Below, in pieces: positions 46,095 to 55,123 of a DNA stretch of 64,000 nt. The notes below the pieces were generated by a model. The model had not been told where the DNA came from. It did not search any database and saw only the letters and a list, made by a program, of their open reading frames with translations. Position 1 is the first letter of the stretch, and each line of letters starts with the position of its first letter. Both the position numbers and the translations under genes were made by a program. Source of the DNA: Gluconobacter sp. Gdi (GTDB lineage: Bacteria > Pseudomonadota > Alphaproteobacteria > Acetobacterales > Acetobacteraceae); assembly GCF_014132155.1 (NCBI RefSeq), contig NZ_BLJQ01000001.1, positions 62,001 to 126,000 on the forward strand, read 5' to 3'.

Positions 46095-46856
46095 ATGAAG
46101 ATCCTCGTCCCTGTCAAACGTGTCGTCGATTACAACGTCCGCATCCGCGTAAAGGGTGACGGATCTGGGGTCGAGCTTGCGAACGTCAAGATGTCGGTCA
46201 ATCCGTTTGACGAAATCGCCATCGAAGAAGCCGTCCGTCTCAAGGAAAAAGGTATCGCCACGGAAGTGGTCGCTGTCTCTATCGGTGTGCCGCAGGCGAA
46301 GGAAACACTGCGCACCGTGCTCGCGATGGGCGCGGACCGTGCCATTCTCGTTGAAGCCACGACAGATGTGAATGTGGATATCGAGCCTCTCGCCGTCGCC
46401 AAACTGCTGGCGAAGGTGATTGAGGATGAGAAACCGAACCTCGTCATCGCGGGCAAGCAGGCCATCGATAACGACATGAACGCGACCGGCCAGATGCTCG
46501 CCGCTCTGCTGGGCTGGGGCCAGGCCACCTTCGCGTCGTCCGTCGAGATTGAGGGCGACAGTGCAACCGTCAGCCGTGAGGTTGATGGTGGCCTTCAGAC
46601 CATCCGCGTGAAGCTGCCCGCCATCATCACGTCCGATCTGCGCCTGAACGAGCCGCGCTATGTCGCGCTGCCTAACATCATGAAGGCCAAGAAGAAGCCG
46701 CTCGAAGAACGCAAGGCGTCTGACCTCGGCGTGGACATTGCGCCGCGTCTGAAGGTCATCCGCACGGCTGAACCGCCTCAGCGTCAGGCTGGTGTGAAGG
46801 TCAGTTCCGTTGATGAGCTGGTTTCGAAACTCAAAAATGAAGCAGGAGTGATCTGA
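46095..46856 (+). CDS. etfB: Electron transfer flavoprotein beta subunit
   Basis: This 253-residue EtfB binds AMP and pairs with EtfA. It starts [20 protein letters not shown] and contains [34 protein letters not shown] (ETF-beta signature region) and a C-terminal [19 protein letters not shown], the recognition loop that docks acyl-CoA dehydrogenases. The start is ATG 46095 with GGAGGG upstream; an in-frame ATG at 45927 lies inside the previous gene. Its stop overlaps the etfA start by one base (TGATG). Confidence 0.95.
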   Translation: MKILVPVKRVVDYNVRIRVKGDGSGVELANVKMSVNPFDEIAIEEAVRLKEKGIATEVVAVSIGVPQAKETLRTVLAMGADRAILVEATTDVNVDIEPLAVAKLLAKVIEDEKPNLVIAGKQAIDNDMNATGQMLAALLGWGQATFASSVEIEGDSATVSREVDGGLQTIRVKLPAIITSDLRLNEPRYVALPNIMKAKKKPLEERKASDLGVDIAPRLKVIRTAEPPQRQAGVKVSSVDELVSKLKNEAGVI

Positions 46857-47782
46857 TGTCTGTTCTGCTGCTCGCTGAAGTGGCCAATGGCCACCTCGTA
46901 ACCGATACCGTTGCCAAGGCCCTGTCTGCCGTCAAAGCGCTGGGTGATGTGACGGTTCTCGTTGCCACCCAGAACGGCGTGGAAGCTGCCGCCGAAGCTG
47001 CAAAGCTTGAGGGTGTCTCCAAGGTCCTGCTGGCGGATGATGCGTCTCTGGCTCATGAACTGGCTGAACCTGTCTCTGCCTTCATCGTGTCTTTGGCTTC
47101 CGGCTATAGCCATATCGCTGCGGGCTCGACGGCGTTCTCCAAGAACGTTCTGCCACGCGTTGCCGCTCTTCTGGATGTCATGATCCTGTCAGACGTAACG
47201 GCTGTGAAGGATGCCGAGACGTTCGATCGTCCGGTCTATGCTGGCAATGCGATCCAGACAGTGCAGTCCTCCGATCCGGTGAAGGTTTTCACCATTCGTA
47301 CGGCGGCTTTCTCGGCTGTTGGCGAAGGTGGCTCGGCCAGTGTGGAAAATGTCTCTGTTCCGGCGGATCCGGGTCTCTCGTCCTGGGTGGAAGACAAGGC
47401 AGTTGAGTCCGAACGTCCGGAACTGACGGCAGCCAAGAACATCGTCTCAGGCGGCCGTGGCGTCGGATCGAAAGAGAACTTCGACACCATCGCCAACCTT
47501 GCGGACAAGCTGAATGCCGCCATCGGCGCCAGCCGTGCGGCTGTGGATGCAGGCTACGCGCCGAATGACTGGCAGGTCGGGCAGACGGGCAAGATCGTGG
47601 CACCTGATCTGTACATCGCGGTCGGTATCTCCGGAGCGATCCAGCATCTGGCGGGCATGAAGGATTCCGGGGTGATCGTCGCCATCAACAAGGACGAAGA
47701 CGCCCCGATTTTCCAGGTCGCGGATTATGGGCTGGTGGGAGACCTCTTCACCATCCTTCCCGAACTGACGGCAAAACTCTGA
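46856..47782 (+). CDS. etfA: Electron transfer flavoprotein alpha subunit
   Basis: This 308-residue EtfA, carrying FAD, forms the ETF heterodimer that takes electrons from the acyl-CoA dehydrogenase. The C-terminal FAD domain has [54 protein letters not shown] and [20 protein letters not shown], the family signature. Length is standard. It is coupled to etfB by a one-base overlap; ETF-QO follows after 34 bases. Confidence 0.96.
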   Translation: MSVLLLAEVANGHLVTDTVAKALSAVKALGDVTVLVATQNGVEAAAEAAKLEGVSKVLLADDASLAHELAEPVSAFIVSLASGYSHIAAGSTAFSKNVLPRVAALLDVMILSDVTAVKDAETFDRPVYAGNAIQTVQSSDPVKVFTIRTAAFSAVGEGGSASVENVSVPADPGLSSWVEDKAVESERPELTAAKNIVSGGRGVGSKENFDTIANLADKLNAAIGASRAAVDAGYAPNDWQVGQTGKIVAPDLYIAVGISGAIQHLAGMKDSGVIVAINKDEDAPIFQVADYGLVGDLFTILPELTAKL

Positions 47783-47816
47783 CAGGCCCTGGCAGTCTGC
47801 AGGGAGGAGAAAGACC

Positions 47817-49469
47817 ATGACTACGATCGAACGGGAAAGCATGGACTATGACGTTGTCATCGTCGGCGCTGGCCCTGCCGGTCTCTCCGCGGCGATCCGG
47901 CTCAAACAGAATGAGCCGGACCTTTCCGTGGTCGTACTGGATAAAGGGTCTGAAGTCGGGGCGCATATCCTGTCAGGCGCGGTCATTGATCCGTGCGCGC
48001 TGGACGTGCTGCTCCCTGACTGGCGGACAATGGATGCGCCCATCACCGTGCCGGTGAGGGAAGACAATTTCTTCCTGCTGACGGAAAAGAGCCAGATCCG
48101 CCTGCCTAATGTTCTGATGCCGAAGCTTATGGACAACCATGGGAATTACATTGTCTCGCTGGGGAATGTCTGCCGCTGGCTTGCACAGGTCGCAGAGGGT
48201 CTGGAAGTGGAAATCTTTCCCGGCATGGCGGCAAGCGAAGTCGTTTATGACGATCAGGGTCGCGTTGCAGGTGTGGTGGCTGGCGAGTTCGGTAAAAACC
48301 CGGATGGAACGCCAGGAGATGCCTATGAGCCTGGTATGGAACTGCGCGGGAAATACGTGTTCTTCGCCGAAGGTGCGCGGGGGGCACTGGCCCGGCAGCT
48401 GATGGATCGTTTCGCGCTTTCCGAGGGCAAGGACCCGCAGAAATTCGGGCTGGGCCTCAAGGAAATCTGGGAGATCGATCCCGCCAAACATCATGAAGGC
48501 ACAGTCACACACACCATGGGCTGGCCGCTGAACAGCAAGGCGGGTGGCGGGTCCTTCATCTACCATCTCGACAACAATCAGGTCTGCGTCGGGTTTGTTG
48601 TCCATCTGGGCTATGAAAACCCGTATCTGGACCCCTACCGTGAGTTTCAGGAGTTCAAGCACCATCCGATGGTGGCCGAACTGCTGAAGGGCGGAAAACG
48701 CGTGGCCTATGGTGCGCGTGTGCTATCCGAAGGTGGCTGGCAGTCCATTCCGAAAGTGACTTTCCCTGGCGGCGTTCTGCTCGGGTGTTCCGCCGGACTT
48801 GTGAATGTTCCGCGCATCAAGGGCAGTCATAACGCCATTTTCTCCGGCATTGCCGCTGCCGATGCGGCCCGCGCTGCGCTGGCGTCTGGGCGCGCTCAGG
48901 ACGAACTGACGGATTATGAGGAAGAACTGCGAAACGGCCCTGTCGGGACAGACTTAAAGGCCGTCCGTAACGTCAAACCTCTGTGGGAGCGGTTTGGCCT
49001 CCTGGGCGGTGTTGCGCTCGGTGGTCTGGATATGTGGATGACAACTCTGACCGGACACTCTCCCTTCAGAACGCTCGGACACGGAAAGTCCGATGCTGCG
49101 GCAACAGGGTTGGCTGCTAGTTTCAAGCCGATTGAATATCGCAAGCCGGACGGGCAACTCAGCTTTGATCGCACAACCAATGTGGCGTTTGCCTTCACCA
49201 ACCACGAAGAACGCCAACCCTGCCATCTGACACTCCGTGATCCATCCATCCCAATCCAGGTGAACCTGCCGCTCTACGCTGAGCCTGCCCAGCGTTACTG
49301 CCCGGCGGGCGTGTATGAGGTTCTGCGTCCGGAGAATGAACAGCCACGGTTCCAGATTAACTTCCAGAACTGTGTGCATTGCAAAACCTGCGACATCAAA
49401 GATCCGAGCCAGAATATCGTTTGGATAACGCCGCAGGGAGGTGATGGACCGAACTATCCGAACATGTAA
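47817..49469 (+). CDS. Electron transfer flavoprotein-ubiquinone oxidoreductase
   Basis: This 550-residue membrane-associated FAD/[4Fe-4S] enzyme passes electrons from ETF to ubiquinone. The N-terminal YDVVIVGAGPAGLSAAIRL binds FAD; a quinone-binding/membrane surface lies in the middle (LGLKEIWEIDPAKHHEGTV); the C-terminal ferredoxin-like part has RYCPAGVYEV and NCVHCKTCDIKDPSQNI, giving four cluster cysteines. GGAGGAGAAA precedes ATG 47817; an internal ATG at 47841 is possible. It ends the electron-transfer part of the operon and ties this pathway directly to respiration. Confidence 0.95.
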   Translation: MTTIERESMDYDVVIVGAGPAGLSAAIRLKQNEPDLSVVVLDKGSEVGAHILSGAVIDPCALDVLLPDWRTMDAPITVPVREDNFFLLTEKSQIRLPNVLMPKLMDNHGNYIVSLGNVCRWLAQVAEGLEVEIFPGMAASEVVYDDQGRVAGVVAGEFGKNPDGTPGDAYEPGMELRGKYVFFAEGARGALARQLMDRFALSEGKDPQKFGLGLKEIWEIDPAKHHEGTVTHTMGWPLNSKAGGGSFIYHLDNNQVCVGFVVHLGYENPYLDPYREFQEFKHHPMVAELLKGGKRVAYGARVLSEGGWQSIPKVTFPGGVLLGCSAGLVNVPRIKGSHNAIFSGIAAADAARAALASGRAQDELTDYEEELRNGPVGTDLKAVRNVKPLWERFGLLGGVALGGLDMWMTTLTGHSPFRTLGHGKSDAAATGLAASFKPIEYRKPDGQLSFDRTTNVAFAFTNHEERQPCHLTLRDPSIPIQVNLPLYAEPAQRYCPAGVYEVLRPENEQPRFQINFQNCVHCKTCDIKDPSQNIVWITPQGGDGPNYPNM

Positions 49470-49554
49470 ATTTGAATAAAAAGAAATATAACCTGTCTCT
49501 TTTATTTGATTTTACTTGAATAAACAACCTGAGAACATGCTGCGTTGAAAGACT

Positions 49555-49571
49555 ATTCCCATAATGGGAAT
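49555..49571. promoter_or_regulatory. Palindrome upstream of sugar transporter
   Basis: ATTCCCAT-A-ATGGGAAT: perfect eight-base-pair arms with a one-base centre, 21 bases before the transporter start and downstream of an AT-rich promoter-like stretch (49480-49540). Its sequence differs from the AACTAAC operators, so a second regulator is likely. Confidence 0.6.
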
Positions 49572-49591
49572 CTGAAGTAAGGAATAAGGCA

Positions 49592-50992
49592 ATGAGTGGC
49601 ATCGACCTTTCGGCACCACCGCCGCCAGTGTCTCTGAATGGTAAAAGTGTCCTGACGGCAATTCTGGCTGCTGTTGCGGGTCTGATGTTTGGTCTCGATC
49701 TGGGTGTGATTTCAGGGGCTCTGAAATTCATCGGTCTGGAATTCAACGTCACGGACTTCGGCAAGGAGTGCATCGTCTCATCGATGATGGTTGGTGCGGC
49801 GGTAGGTGCCGTCTGCGGCGGGCGCCTGTCCTATCTTTTTGGCCGGAAGCGTCTGCTGCTGTCTTCCGCTGTTCTGTTCGTTCTCGGGTCGCTGCTGTGC
49901 GCGCTGGCAACATCCGTCACGCTTTTGATTGTGGGACGTATGGTGCTTGGAGTGTCTGTTGGCATCGCAAGCTTTACCGCTCCACTTTACATCTCCGAGA
50001 TTGCGCATCAGCACTACCGTGGGTCCCTGATCTCGGTTTACCAGCTCATGATTACGGTCGGGATTTTTGTAGCGTTCATCTCTGATGCGCTGCTGGCTTA
50101 TTCCGGCTCATGGCGCTGGATGCTCGGCATCGTCGCTATTCCAGGCGTCGTGTTTCTGCTTGGCGTGCTGCTGCTGCCCGACAGCCCCCGTTGGCTCGTA
50201 TTGCGGGGCCGTAAGGACGAAGCCTTTACGGTTCTGCATCAGTTGCGTGGCCATGAAGGCGACGCACGTGCCGAGATCTCGGACATTGAAGAGCAGCTTG
50301 CGCAGATTGAAGGCGGCTATGGCCTGTTCAAGGCCAACGCCAATTTCCGCCGCTCTGTTTTTCTGGGCATCCTGCTCCAGACCATGCAGCAGTTCACGGG
50401 CATCATCGTGGTGATGTACTACGCCCCCCGCATCTTCGAAGTCGCAGGCTTTGGCGATAACGCAGCCATGTGGGGCACAGCCATTGTCGGTCTGGTGAAT
50501 GTGCTTTCGACGTTCATTGCCATCGGCTTCGTGGACAAATGGGGCCGTCGCCCGATGCTGGTTGCCGGCTTCATCATCATGACGATCGGCATGGCTTCAG
50601 TTGGCACGCTGCTCTACTTCGGAACCGGCAATAGCGAACTTGCGCGATATGGCGCCGTGATCATGCTGCTGGCCTTCATCGTCGGATTTGCGTTCTCTGC
50701 CGGTCCGCTGGTGTGGATCCTTTGCTCGGAAGTTCAGCCCATCAAAGGGCGCGATTTCGGCATCGGTTGCTCCACCTTCACGAACTGGGTCACGAACATG
50801 ATCGTCGGCCTGACGTTCCTGATGCTCCTGAACACCATCGGGAATGCCCAGACCTTCTGGATGTACGCGGCGTTCAATGCGTTCTTCATCTACCTCACCC
50901 TGAAATTTGTGCCTGAAACCCGCGGTGTTTCCCTTGAGCAGATTGAGCGGAACCTGATGGCGGGCAAGTCACTCAACCGGATCGGTCTGTGA
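49592..50992 (+). CDS. MFS sugar transporter (sugar porter family)
   Basis: This 466-residue 12-helix proton symporter of the GalP/XylE/AraE type. Sugar porter signatures: GLMFGLDLGVISGALKFI (helix 1), GRKRLLLSS (loop 2-3), VGRMVLGVSVGIAS, LPDSPRWLVLRGR (end of helix 6), QFTGIIVVMYYAPRIF (QxTG..YY sugar-binding helix 7), DKWGRRPML (loop 8-9) and PETRGVSLEQIE (C-terminal). It probably imports a hexose or polyol-derived sugar for the neighbouring catabolic operon. It has its own AT-rich promoter region with a palindrome and a double-hairpin terminator. Confidence 0.94.
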   Translation: MSGIDLSAPPPPVSLNGKSVLTAILAAVAGLMFGLDLGVISGALKFIGLEFNVTDFGKECIVSSMMVGAAVGAVCGGRLSYLFGRKRLLLSSAVLFVLGSLLCALATSVTLLIVGRMVLGVSVGIASFTAPLYISEIAHQHYRGSLISVYQLMITVGIFVAFISDALLAYSGSWRWMLGIVAIPGVVFLLGVLLLPDSPRWLVLRGRKDEAFTVLHQLRGHEGDARAEISDIEEQLAQIEGGYGLFKANANFRRSVFLGILLQTMQQFTGIIVVMYYAPRIFEVAGFGDNAAMWGTAIVGLVNVLSTFIAIGFVDKWGRRPMLVAGFIIMTIGMASVGTLLYFGTGNSELARYGAVIMLLAFIVGFAFSAGPLVWILCSEVQPIKGRDFGIGCSTFTNWVTNMIVGLTFLMLLNTIGNAQTFWMYAAFNAFFIYLTLKFVPETRGVSLEQIERNLMAGKSLNRIGL

Positions 50993-51011
50993 TCCTGCCC
51001 CTCGGCACGAC

Positions 51012-51062
51012 TGTCCCGGCGCTTTCACACCTGCCGGGACAAACCGCCTTTGCGGCGGTTTT
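51012..51062 (+). terminator. Tandem hairpin terminator after sugar transporter
   Basis: First hairpin TGTCCCGGC / GCCGGGACA (51012-51041, 12-base loop), immediately followed by AAACCGCC / GGCGGTTT (51041-51061, five-base loop) with a short T-run. They lie between the transporter stop and gap. Confidence 0.8.
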
Positions 51063-51083
51063 CCCTGACGGAGACCAAAGACA

Positions 51084-52103
51084 ATGACAGTAAAGATCGC
51101 CATTAACGGTTTTGGCCGTATTGGCAGACTGGCCCTTCGCAGCATTCTTGAAAGCGGCCGGGATGACGTTGTGCCCGTCGCCATCAATGGCCCGGGGTCA
51201 GTTGAAGACAAGATTCACATGCTGACATATGACAGCGTGCATGGCCGCCTGCCAGGGGAAGTCCACGTCGAAGGCGATATGCTGACCCTGACCCATAACG
51301 GGCGGTCTTACGGCCCCATTCGCATTTCATCCGAGCGTGACCCGTCGAAGGTGCCATTTGACGGTGTCGATGTGGCTCTTGAATGTTCCGGACTGTTCAC
51401 CACCAAGGAAAAAGCTTCCACGCTTCTTCAGGCTGGTGCCCGGAAAGTCCTGATTTCAGCGCCTGGCACGGATGTGGACGCAACCATCGTCTACGGCGTG
51501 AACAATGACATGCTGAAGCCGGACATGACGGTCATTTCCAATGCCTCCTGCACAACGAATTGTCTGGCGCCGCTCGTGAAAGTGCTCGACGACAATTACG
51601 GTATCGAGTGCGGATACATGGTGACGATCCACTCTTTCACCGGAGATCAGCAGATCGTTGACCGGCGGCACAAAGACCTTCGCCGTGCCAGAGCCGCATC
51701 GCTCAACATGGTGCCTACGTCCACGGGAGCGGCCAAGGCAATTGGTCTGGTTCTGCCGCACTTGAAGGGTCGGCTGGATGGCACGTCCATTCGCGTGCCA
51801 ACGCCTAATGTTTCTCTAGTATCGTTCGACTTCCTGTCCCGCCGTCCACCGGAAACGGCCAAAGACGTCAATCGCGTCATGCAGGAAGCTGCTTCGGGCC
51901 CCTTGAAAGGTGTGCTGGCCTATAGCAGCGCCCCGTTGGTTAGTAGCGACTTCAACCATTCGCCTGCATCCTCGAATTTTGACGCCACGCAGACGGCCAT
52001 CATGGAATGTGGTCGAATGGTTCGCGTCTGCTCATGGTATGACAATGAATGGGGCTTCTCGAACCGCATGATCGATACAGCTGTTCTGTTCGGCTCCCTG
52101 TAA
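51084..52103 (+). CDS. gap: Type I glyceraldehyde-3-phosphate dehydrogenase
   Basis: This 339-residue GAPDH has the Rossmann motif INGFGRIGRLALR, the catalytic SNASCTTNCLAPLVKVLDD, and phosphate-binding RAASLNMVPTSTGAAKAIGLV; the C-terminal SWYDNEWGFSNRM is canonical. The position after VAIN, an Asp in NAD-specific enzymes (Asp33 of E. coli), is Gly36 here, which may loosen NAD specificity towards NADP. GGAGACC precedes the start. It stands alone, not with pgk, and lies between terminators. Confidence 0.95.
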   Translation: MTVKIAINGFGRIGRLALRSILESGRDDVVPVAINGPGSVEDKIHMLTYDSVHGRLPGEVHVEGDMLTLTHNGRSYGPIRISSERDPSKVPFDGVDVALECSGLFTTKEKASTLLQAGARKVLISAPGTDVDATIVYGVNNDMLKPDMTVISNASCTTNCLAPLVKVLDDNYGIECGYMVTIHSFTGDQQIVDRRHKDLRRARAASLNMVPTSTGAAKAIGLVLPHLKGRLDGTSIRVPTPNVSLVSFDFLSRRPPETAKDVNRVMQEAASGPLKGVLAYSSAPLVSSDFNHSPASSNFDATQTAIMECGRMVRVCSWYDNEWGFSNRMIDTAVLFGSL

Positions 52104-52143
52104 ACGGGCGACAGCATTTGTTTCAGGATGTGTTTCGGCGCAT

Positions 52144-52174
52144 AAAAGCACTTTCCTGACTGGAGAGTGCTTTT
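52144..52174 (+). terminator. Hairpin between gap and DUF3465 gene, overlapping the latter's ribosome site
   Basis: AAAAGCACT, a 13-base loop containing GGAG, and AGTGCTTTT. It looks like the gap terminator, but its right arm ends one base before ATG 52176 and its loop holds the only ribosome-binding sequence for that gene. Confidence 0.65.
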
Positions 52175-52175
52175 G

Positions 52176-52640
52176 ATGATGTCCCGTCTGAGACTTCTGG
52201 CTGCGATGGCGTGTTTTGGTGCGCCACTCCCTGCTCTGGCACAGGCGATAGCGCCGATGCCGGCAAGCTGTGACAATGCAAAATTCCTGAGTGACCAGCA
52301 GACCTTCGAGCAACGTGGCGCCACCCGGACGGATCTTCCCGAGCATATTTGCGGGCGCGTCATCGCCATTGCACCCCATGCGAAGCGAACCCGCAGCGGA
52401 TGGCATGGCTATTTCTACCTGGATGTAGGGCAGGGCGTGTCCATCCGGATTGTCTCGGGGCTTGATGAAATGACTGCCCCACAATGGCCCTGGGTGCAGA
52501 AGGGCGACACCGTCGAGGTTCAGGGGCGGTACTACTACGACAGCCTGCGCAAGCAGGGGGTCGACTGGACGCATCACGGCACCAGCCGCAAATGGCCGTG
52601 GCCCGGCTATGTGACCGTCAACGGACACCGCTACGAATAA
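52176..52640 (+). CDS. Secreted DUF3465 domain protein
   Basis: This 154-residue exported protein has signal peptide RLRLLAAMACFGAPLPALAQA (cleavage near 23). The mature domain has SWHGYFYLD-like GWHGYFYLDVGQGVSIRIV, KGDTVEVQGRYYYD and GVDWTHHGTSRKWPWPGY, the conserved DUF3465 core, which looks like a small OB/beta-barrel with a putative DxTHH metal or ligand site. Function is unknown. Two cysteines (about 32 and 60) could form a disulfide. The start is ATG 52176 or 52179; GTG 52167 is inside the hairpin arm. A strong terminator follows. Confidence 0.85.
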   Translation: MMSRLRLLAAMACFGAPLPALAQAIAPMPASCDNAKFLSDQQTFEQRGATRTDLPEHICGRVIAIAPHAKRTRSGWHGYFYLDVGQGVSIRIVSGLDEMTAPQWPWVQKGDTVEVQGRYYYDSLRKQGVDWTHHGTSRKWPWPGYVTVNGHRYE

Positions 52641-52673
52641 AAAAAGCCCGTAGGAATGTCCTACGGGCTTTTT
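52641..52673. terminator. Bidirectional terminator between DUF3465 gene and clpA
   Basis: AAAAAGCCCGTAGGA, three-base ATG loop, TCCTACGGGCTTTTT: a perfect 15-base-pair hairpin with T-runs on both strands, directly after the stop of the plus-strand gene and 14 bases from the clpA stop. Confidence 0.95.
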
Positions 52674-52686
52674 CGTGACGGGCGGC

Positions 52687-54999
52687 CTAGTTGGTCGCTT
52701 CGTCTTTCTTCTCGGCGCTACTGTCGCCTTTGACGCCAGTCCCTTCGATGATCTCGAAGTCCAGCACGTCGTTCTTGAGGCCGATCTTGACGGCCCCACC
52801 TTTGGCCAGTCGACCGAAGAGCAGTTCCTCGGCCAGTGGCTTCTTGATGTGCTCCTGAATAACGCGCCCCAGAGGACGTGCGCCATACAGGCGATCATAA
52901 CCCTTCTCGGCCAGCCATTCCTTGGCAGCAGAGGAGATTTCGATCGTAACGTGACGGTCAGCCAACTGGGCTTCGAGCTGGAGAACGAACTTCTCCACCA
53001 CGCGGCCCACGGTCTCCGGTGTCAGGTTAGCGAACGGAATGATCGCATCCAGACGATTGCGGAACTCAGGCGTGAAGGTGCGTTTGATCGCCTCTTCATC
53101 CTCGCCCGCACGGCTGGTCCGGCCAAAACCGATCGCTTCCTTGGACAGGTCAGCCGCGCCCGCATTCGTGGTCATGATCAGGATCACGTTGCGGAAATCG
53201 ACTGTCTTGCCATTGTGGTCTGTCAGGCGGCCATGATCCATGACCTGAAGCAGGACGTTGTAAAGGTCCGGATGGGCCTTTTCGATTTCGTCCAGCAGCA
53301 GGACGGCATGGGGATGCTGGTCAATCGCATCCGTCAGCAGTCCACCCTGATCAAACCCGACATACCCTGGAGGCGCGCCGATCAGACGGGAGATCGAATG
53401 ACGCTCCATGTACTCGGACATGTCAAAGCGGATCAACTCGATGCCCAGAGACGACGCCAACTGACGCGCAACTTCCGTCTTGCCGACGCCCGTAGGGCCG
53501 GAGAACAGGTAGTTGCCAATCGGCTTCTCCGCATCACGCAGGCCCGCACGGGACAGCTTGATCGCCGCAGCCAGTGCATCAATCGCCTTGTCCTGCCCGA
53601 ACACCATGTTCCGCAGATCCCGCTCCAGATGGCGCAGGGTCTCCCGATCATCCGCCGTGACACTCTTGGGTGGGATGCGGGCAATCTTGGCGATTGCATC
53701 TTCCACATCCCGCAGCGTCACGGTCTTGCGGCGCTTGTTCTCAGGCACCAGCATCCGCGCCGCACCGACTTCGTCAATAACGTCGATGGCTTTATCGGGC
53801 AGTTTGCGGTCATGCACATACCGGGCTGCCAATTCGACGGCGCCACGCAGGGCTTCGTCGGTATAGCGAACCTTGTGATGCTTCTCGTAGCTGCCTTTAA
53901 GGCCGCGCAGGATCTTGATCGTGTCCTCGACTGACGGCTCAGGGACGTCAATCTTCTGGAAGCGCCGCACCAGTGCACGGTCTTTCTCGAAGTGCTGACG
54001 GAACTCCTTGTATGTCGTGGAGCCAATGCAGCGCAGCGTCCCTGCAGCCAGAGCTGGCTTGAGCAGGTTCGATGCATCCATCGCACCACCAGACGTCGCA
54101 CCCGCGCCAATGACTGTGTGGATTTCGTCAATGAACAGGATCGCACCGGGCGTCTGGTCCATTTCCGTCACGACAGCCTTGAGGCGTTCTTCGAAATCAC
54201 CGCGGTAACGTGTGCCAGCCAGCAGGGAACCCATGTCGAGAGAGTAGATTGTGCAGTCCTGCAGGACTTCAGGCACATCTTTCTCAACAATACGCTTTGC
54301 CAGGCCTTCCGCGATCGCAGTCTTGCCGACGCCCGGGTCACCCACATACAGCGGGTTGTTTTTGGTGCGGCGGCACAGGATCTGAATCGTGCGTTCGATC
54401 TCCTGATCGCGACCAATCAGTGGATCGATCCGCCCTTCACGGGCACGGTCGTTCAGATTGACGCAATAGGTCGCGAGGGCGCCGTCCTTGGCTGTTTCCT
54501 TGCGCTCTTCACGCTCGGAATTATCCTTGGATGCAGCGGCAGCCTTACGGCCAGCGCCACGGTCCGGCGCTTTGGCGATGCCATGCGAAATGAAGTTCAC
54601 GGCGTCGAGTCGCGTCATGTCCTGCAATTGCAGGAAATATACGGCGTGGCTTTCACGTTCCGCAAAAAGCGCAACGAGAACGTTGGCACCCGTAACTTCA
54701 TCGCGGCCTGTGCTTTGCACATGGATAGCCGCGCGTTGAATTACGCGCTGGAAAGCCGCTGTTGGTTTTGGTTCTGTCGGACGGTCGGACGCAAGACCGG
54801 CAAGGTCCTTGTCCAGAAAGTCCGTCAGATCCGAACGCAGCTTGTCGAGGTCAATTCCGCAGGCGCGGAAAACCGTCAGTGCATCGGCATCTTCTGTCAG
54901 AGCCAGCAGCAGATGTTCGAGGGTGGCATACTCATGACGCCGATCACCTGCGAATGTCAGGGCGCGGTGGAGCGTCTGTTCGAGCGTACGGGACAGCAT
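52687..54999 (-). CDS. clpA: ATP-dependent Clp protease ATP-binding subunit ClpA
   Basis: This 770-residue AAA+ unfoldase feeds substrates to ClpP. A Clp-N domain spans residues 1-140 ([24 protein letters not shown]); AAA-1 has [15 protein letters not shown] and [16 protein letters not shown]-2 has [15 protein letters not shown] and [14 protein letters not shown], with the ClpP-docking loop AIGFGRTS. An acidic/Lys C-tail ends the protein. It lies downstream of clpS on the same strand with a 124-base gap, the usual clpS-clpA order. clpP is not in the window. Confidence 0.96.
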   Translation of the reverse strand: MLSRTLEQTLHRALTFAGDRRHEYATLEHLLLALTEDADALTVFRACGIDLDKLRSDLTDFLDKDLAGLASDRPTEPKPTAAFQRVIQRAAIHVQSTGRDEVTGANVLVALFAERESHAVYFLQLQDMTRLDAVNFISHGIAKAPDRGAGRKAAAASKDNSEREERKETAKDGALATYCVNLNDRAREGRIDPLIGRDQEIERTIQILCRRTKNNPLYVGDPGVGKTAIAEGLAKRIVEKDVPEVLQDCTIYSLDMGSLLAGTRYRGDFEERLKAVVTEMDQTPGAILFIDEIHTVIGAGATSGGAMDASNLLKPALAAGTLRCIGSTTYKEFRQHFEKDRALVRRFQKIDVPEPSVEDTIKILRGLKGSYEKHHKVRYTDEALRGAVELAARYVHDRKLPDKAIDVIDEVGAARMLVPENKRRKTVTLRDVEDAIAKIARIPPKSVTADDRETLRHLERDLRNMVFGQDKAIDALAAAIKLSRAGLRDAEKPIGNYLFSGPTGVGKTEVARQLASSLGIELIRFDMSEYMERHSISRLIGAPPGYVGFDQGGLLTDAIDQHPHAVLLLDEIEKAHPDLYNVLLQVMDHGRLTDHNGKTVDFRNVILIMTTNAGAADLSKEAIGFGRTSRAGEDEEAIKRTFTPEFRNRLDAIIPFANLTPETVGRVVEKFVLQLEAQLADRHVTIEISSAAKEWLAEKGYDRLYGARPLGRVIQEHIKKPLAEELLFGRLAKGGAVKIGLKNDVLDFEIIEGTGVKGDSSAEKKDEATN

Positions 55000-55123
55000 A
55001 GGGTGGCGCTCCTCTCGACCTCTCGTGGAAGAGGTATCTTGTCGTGGTGCAACACGTAACGCCAGTCAGAAACGTAAGGCTGAACAAGAAATTGTCCGAT
55101 GCCTGTATGACTGTGGCGGGAAA

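Noticed and set aside
52675-53934. 419-codon plus-strand frame opposite clpA
   Set aside because: Antisense to a complete ClpA with both AAA+ modules.
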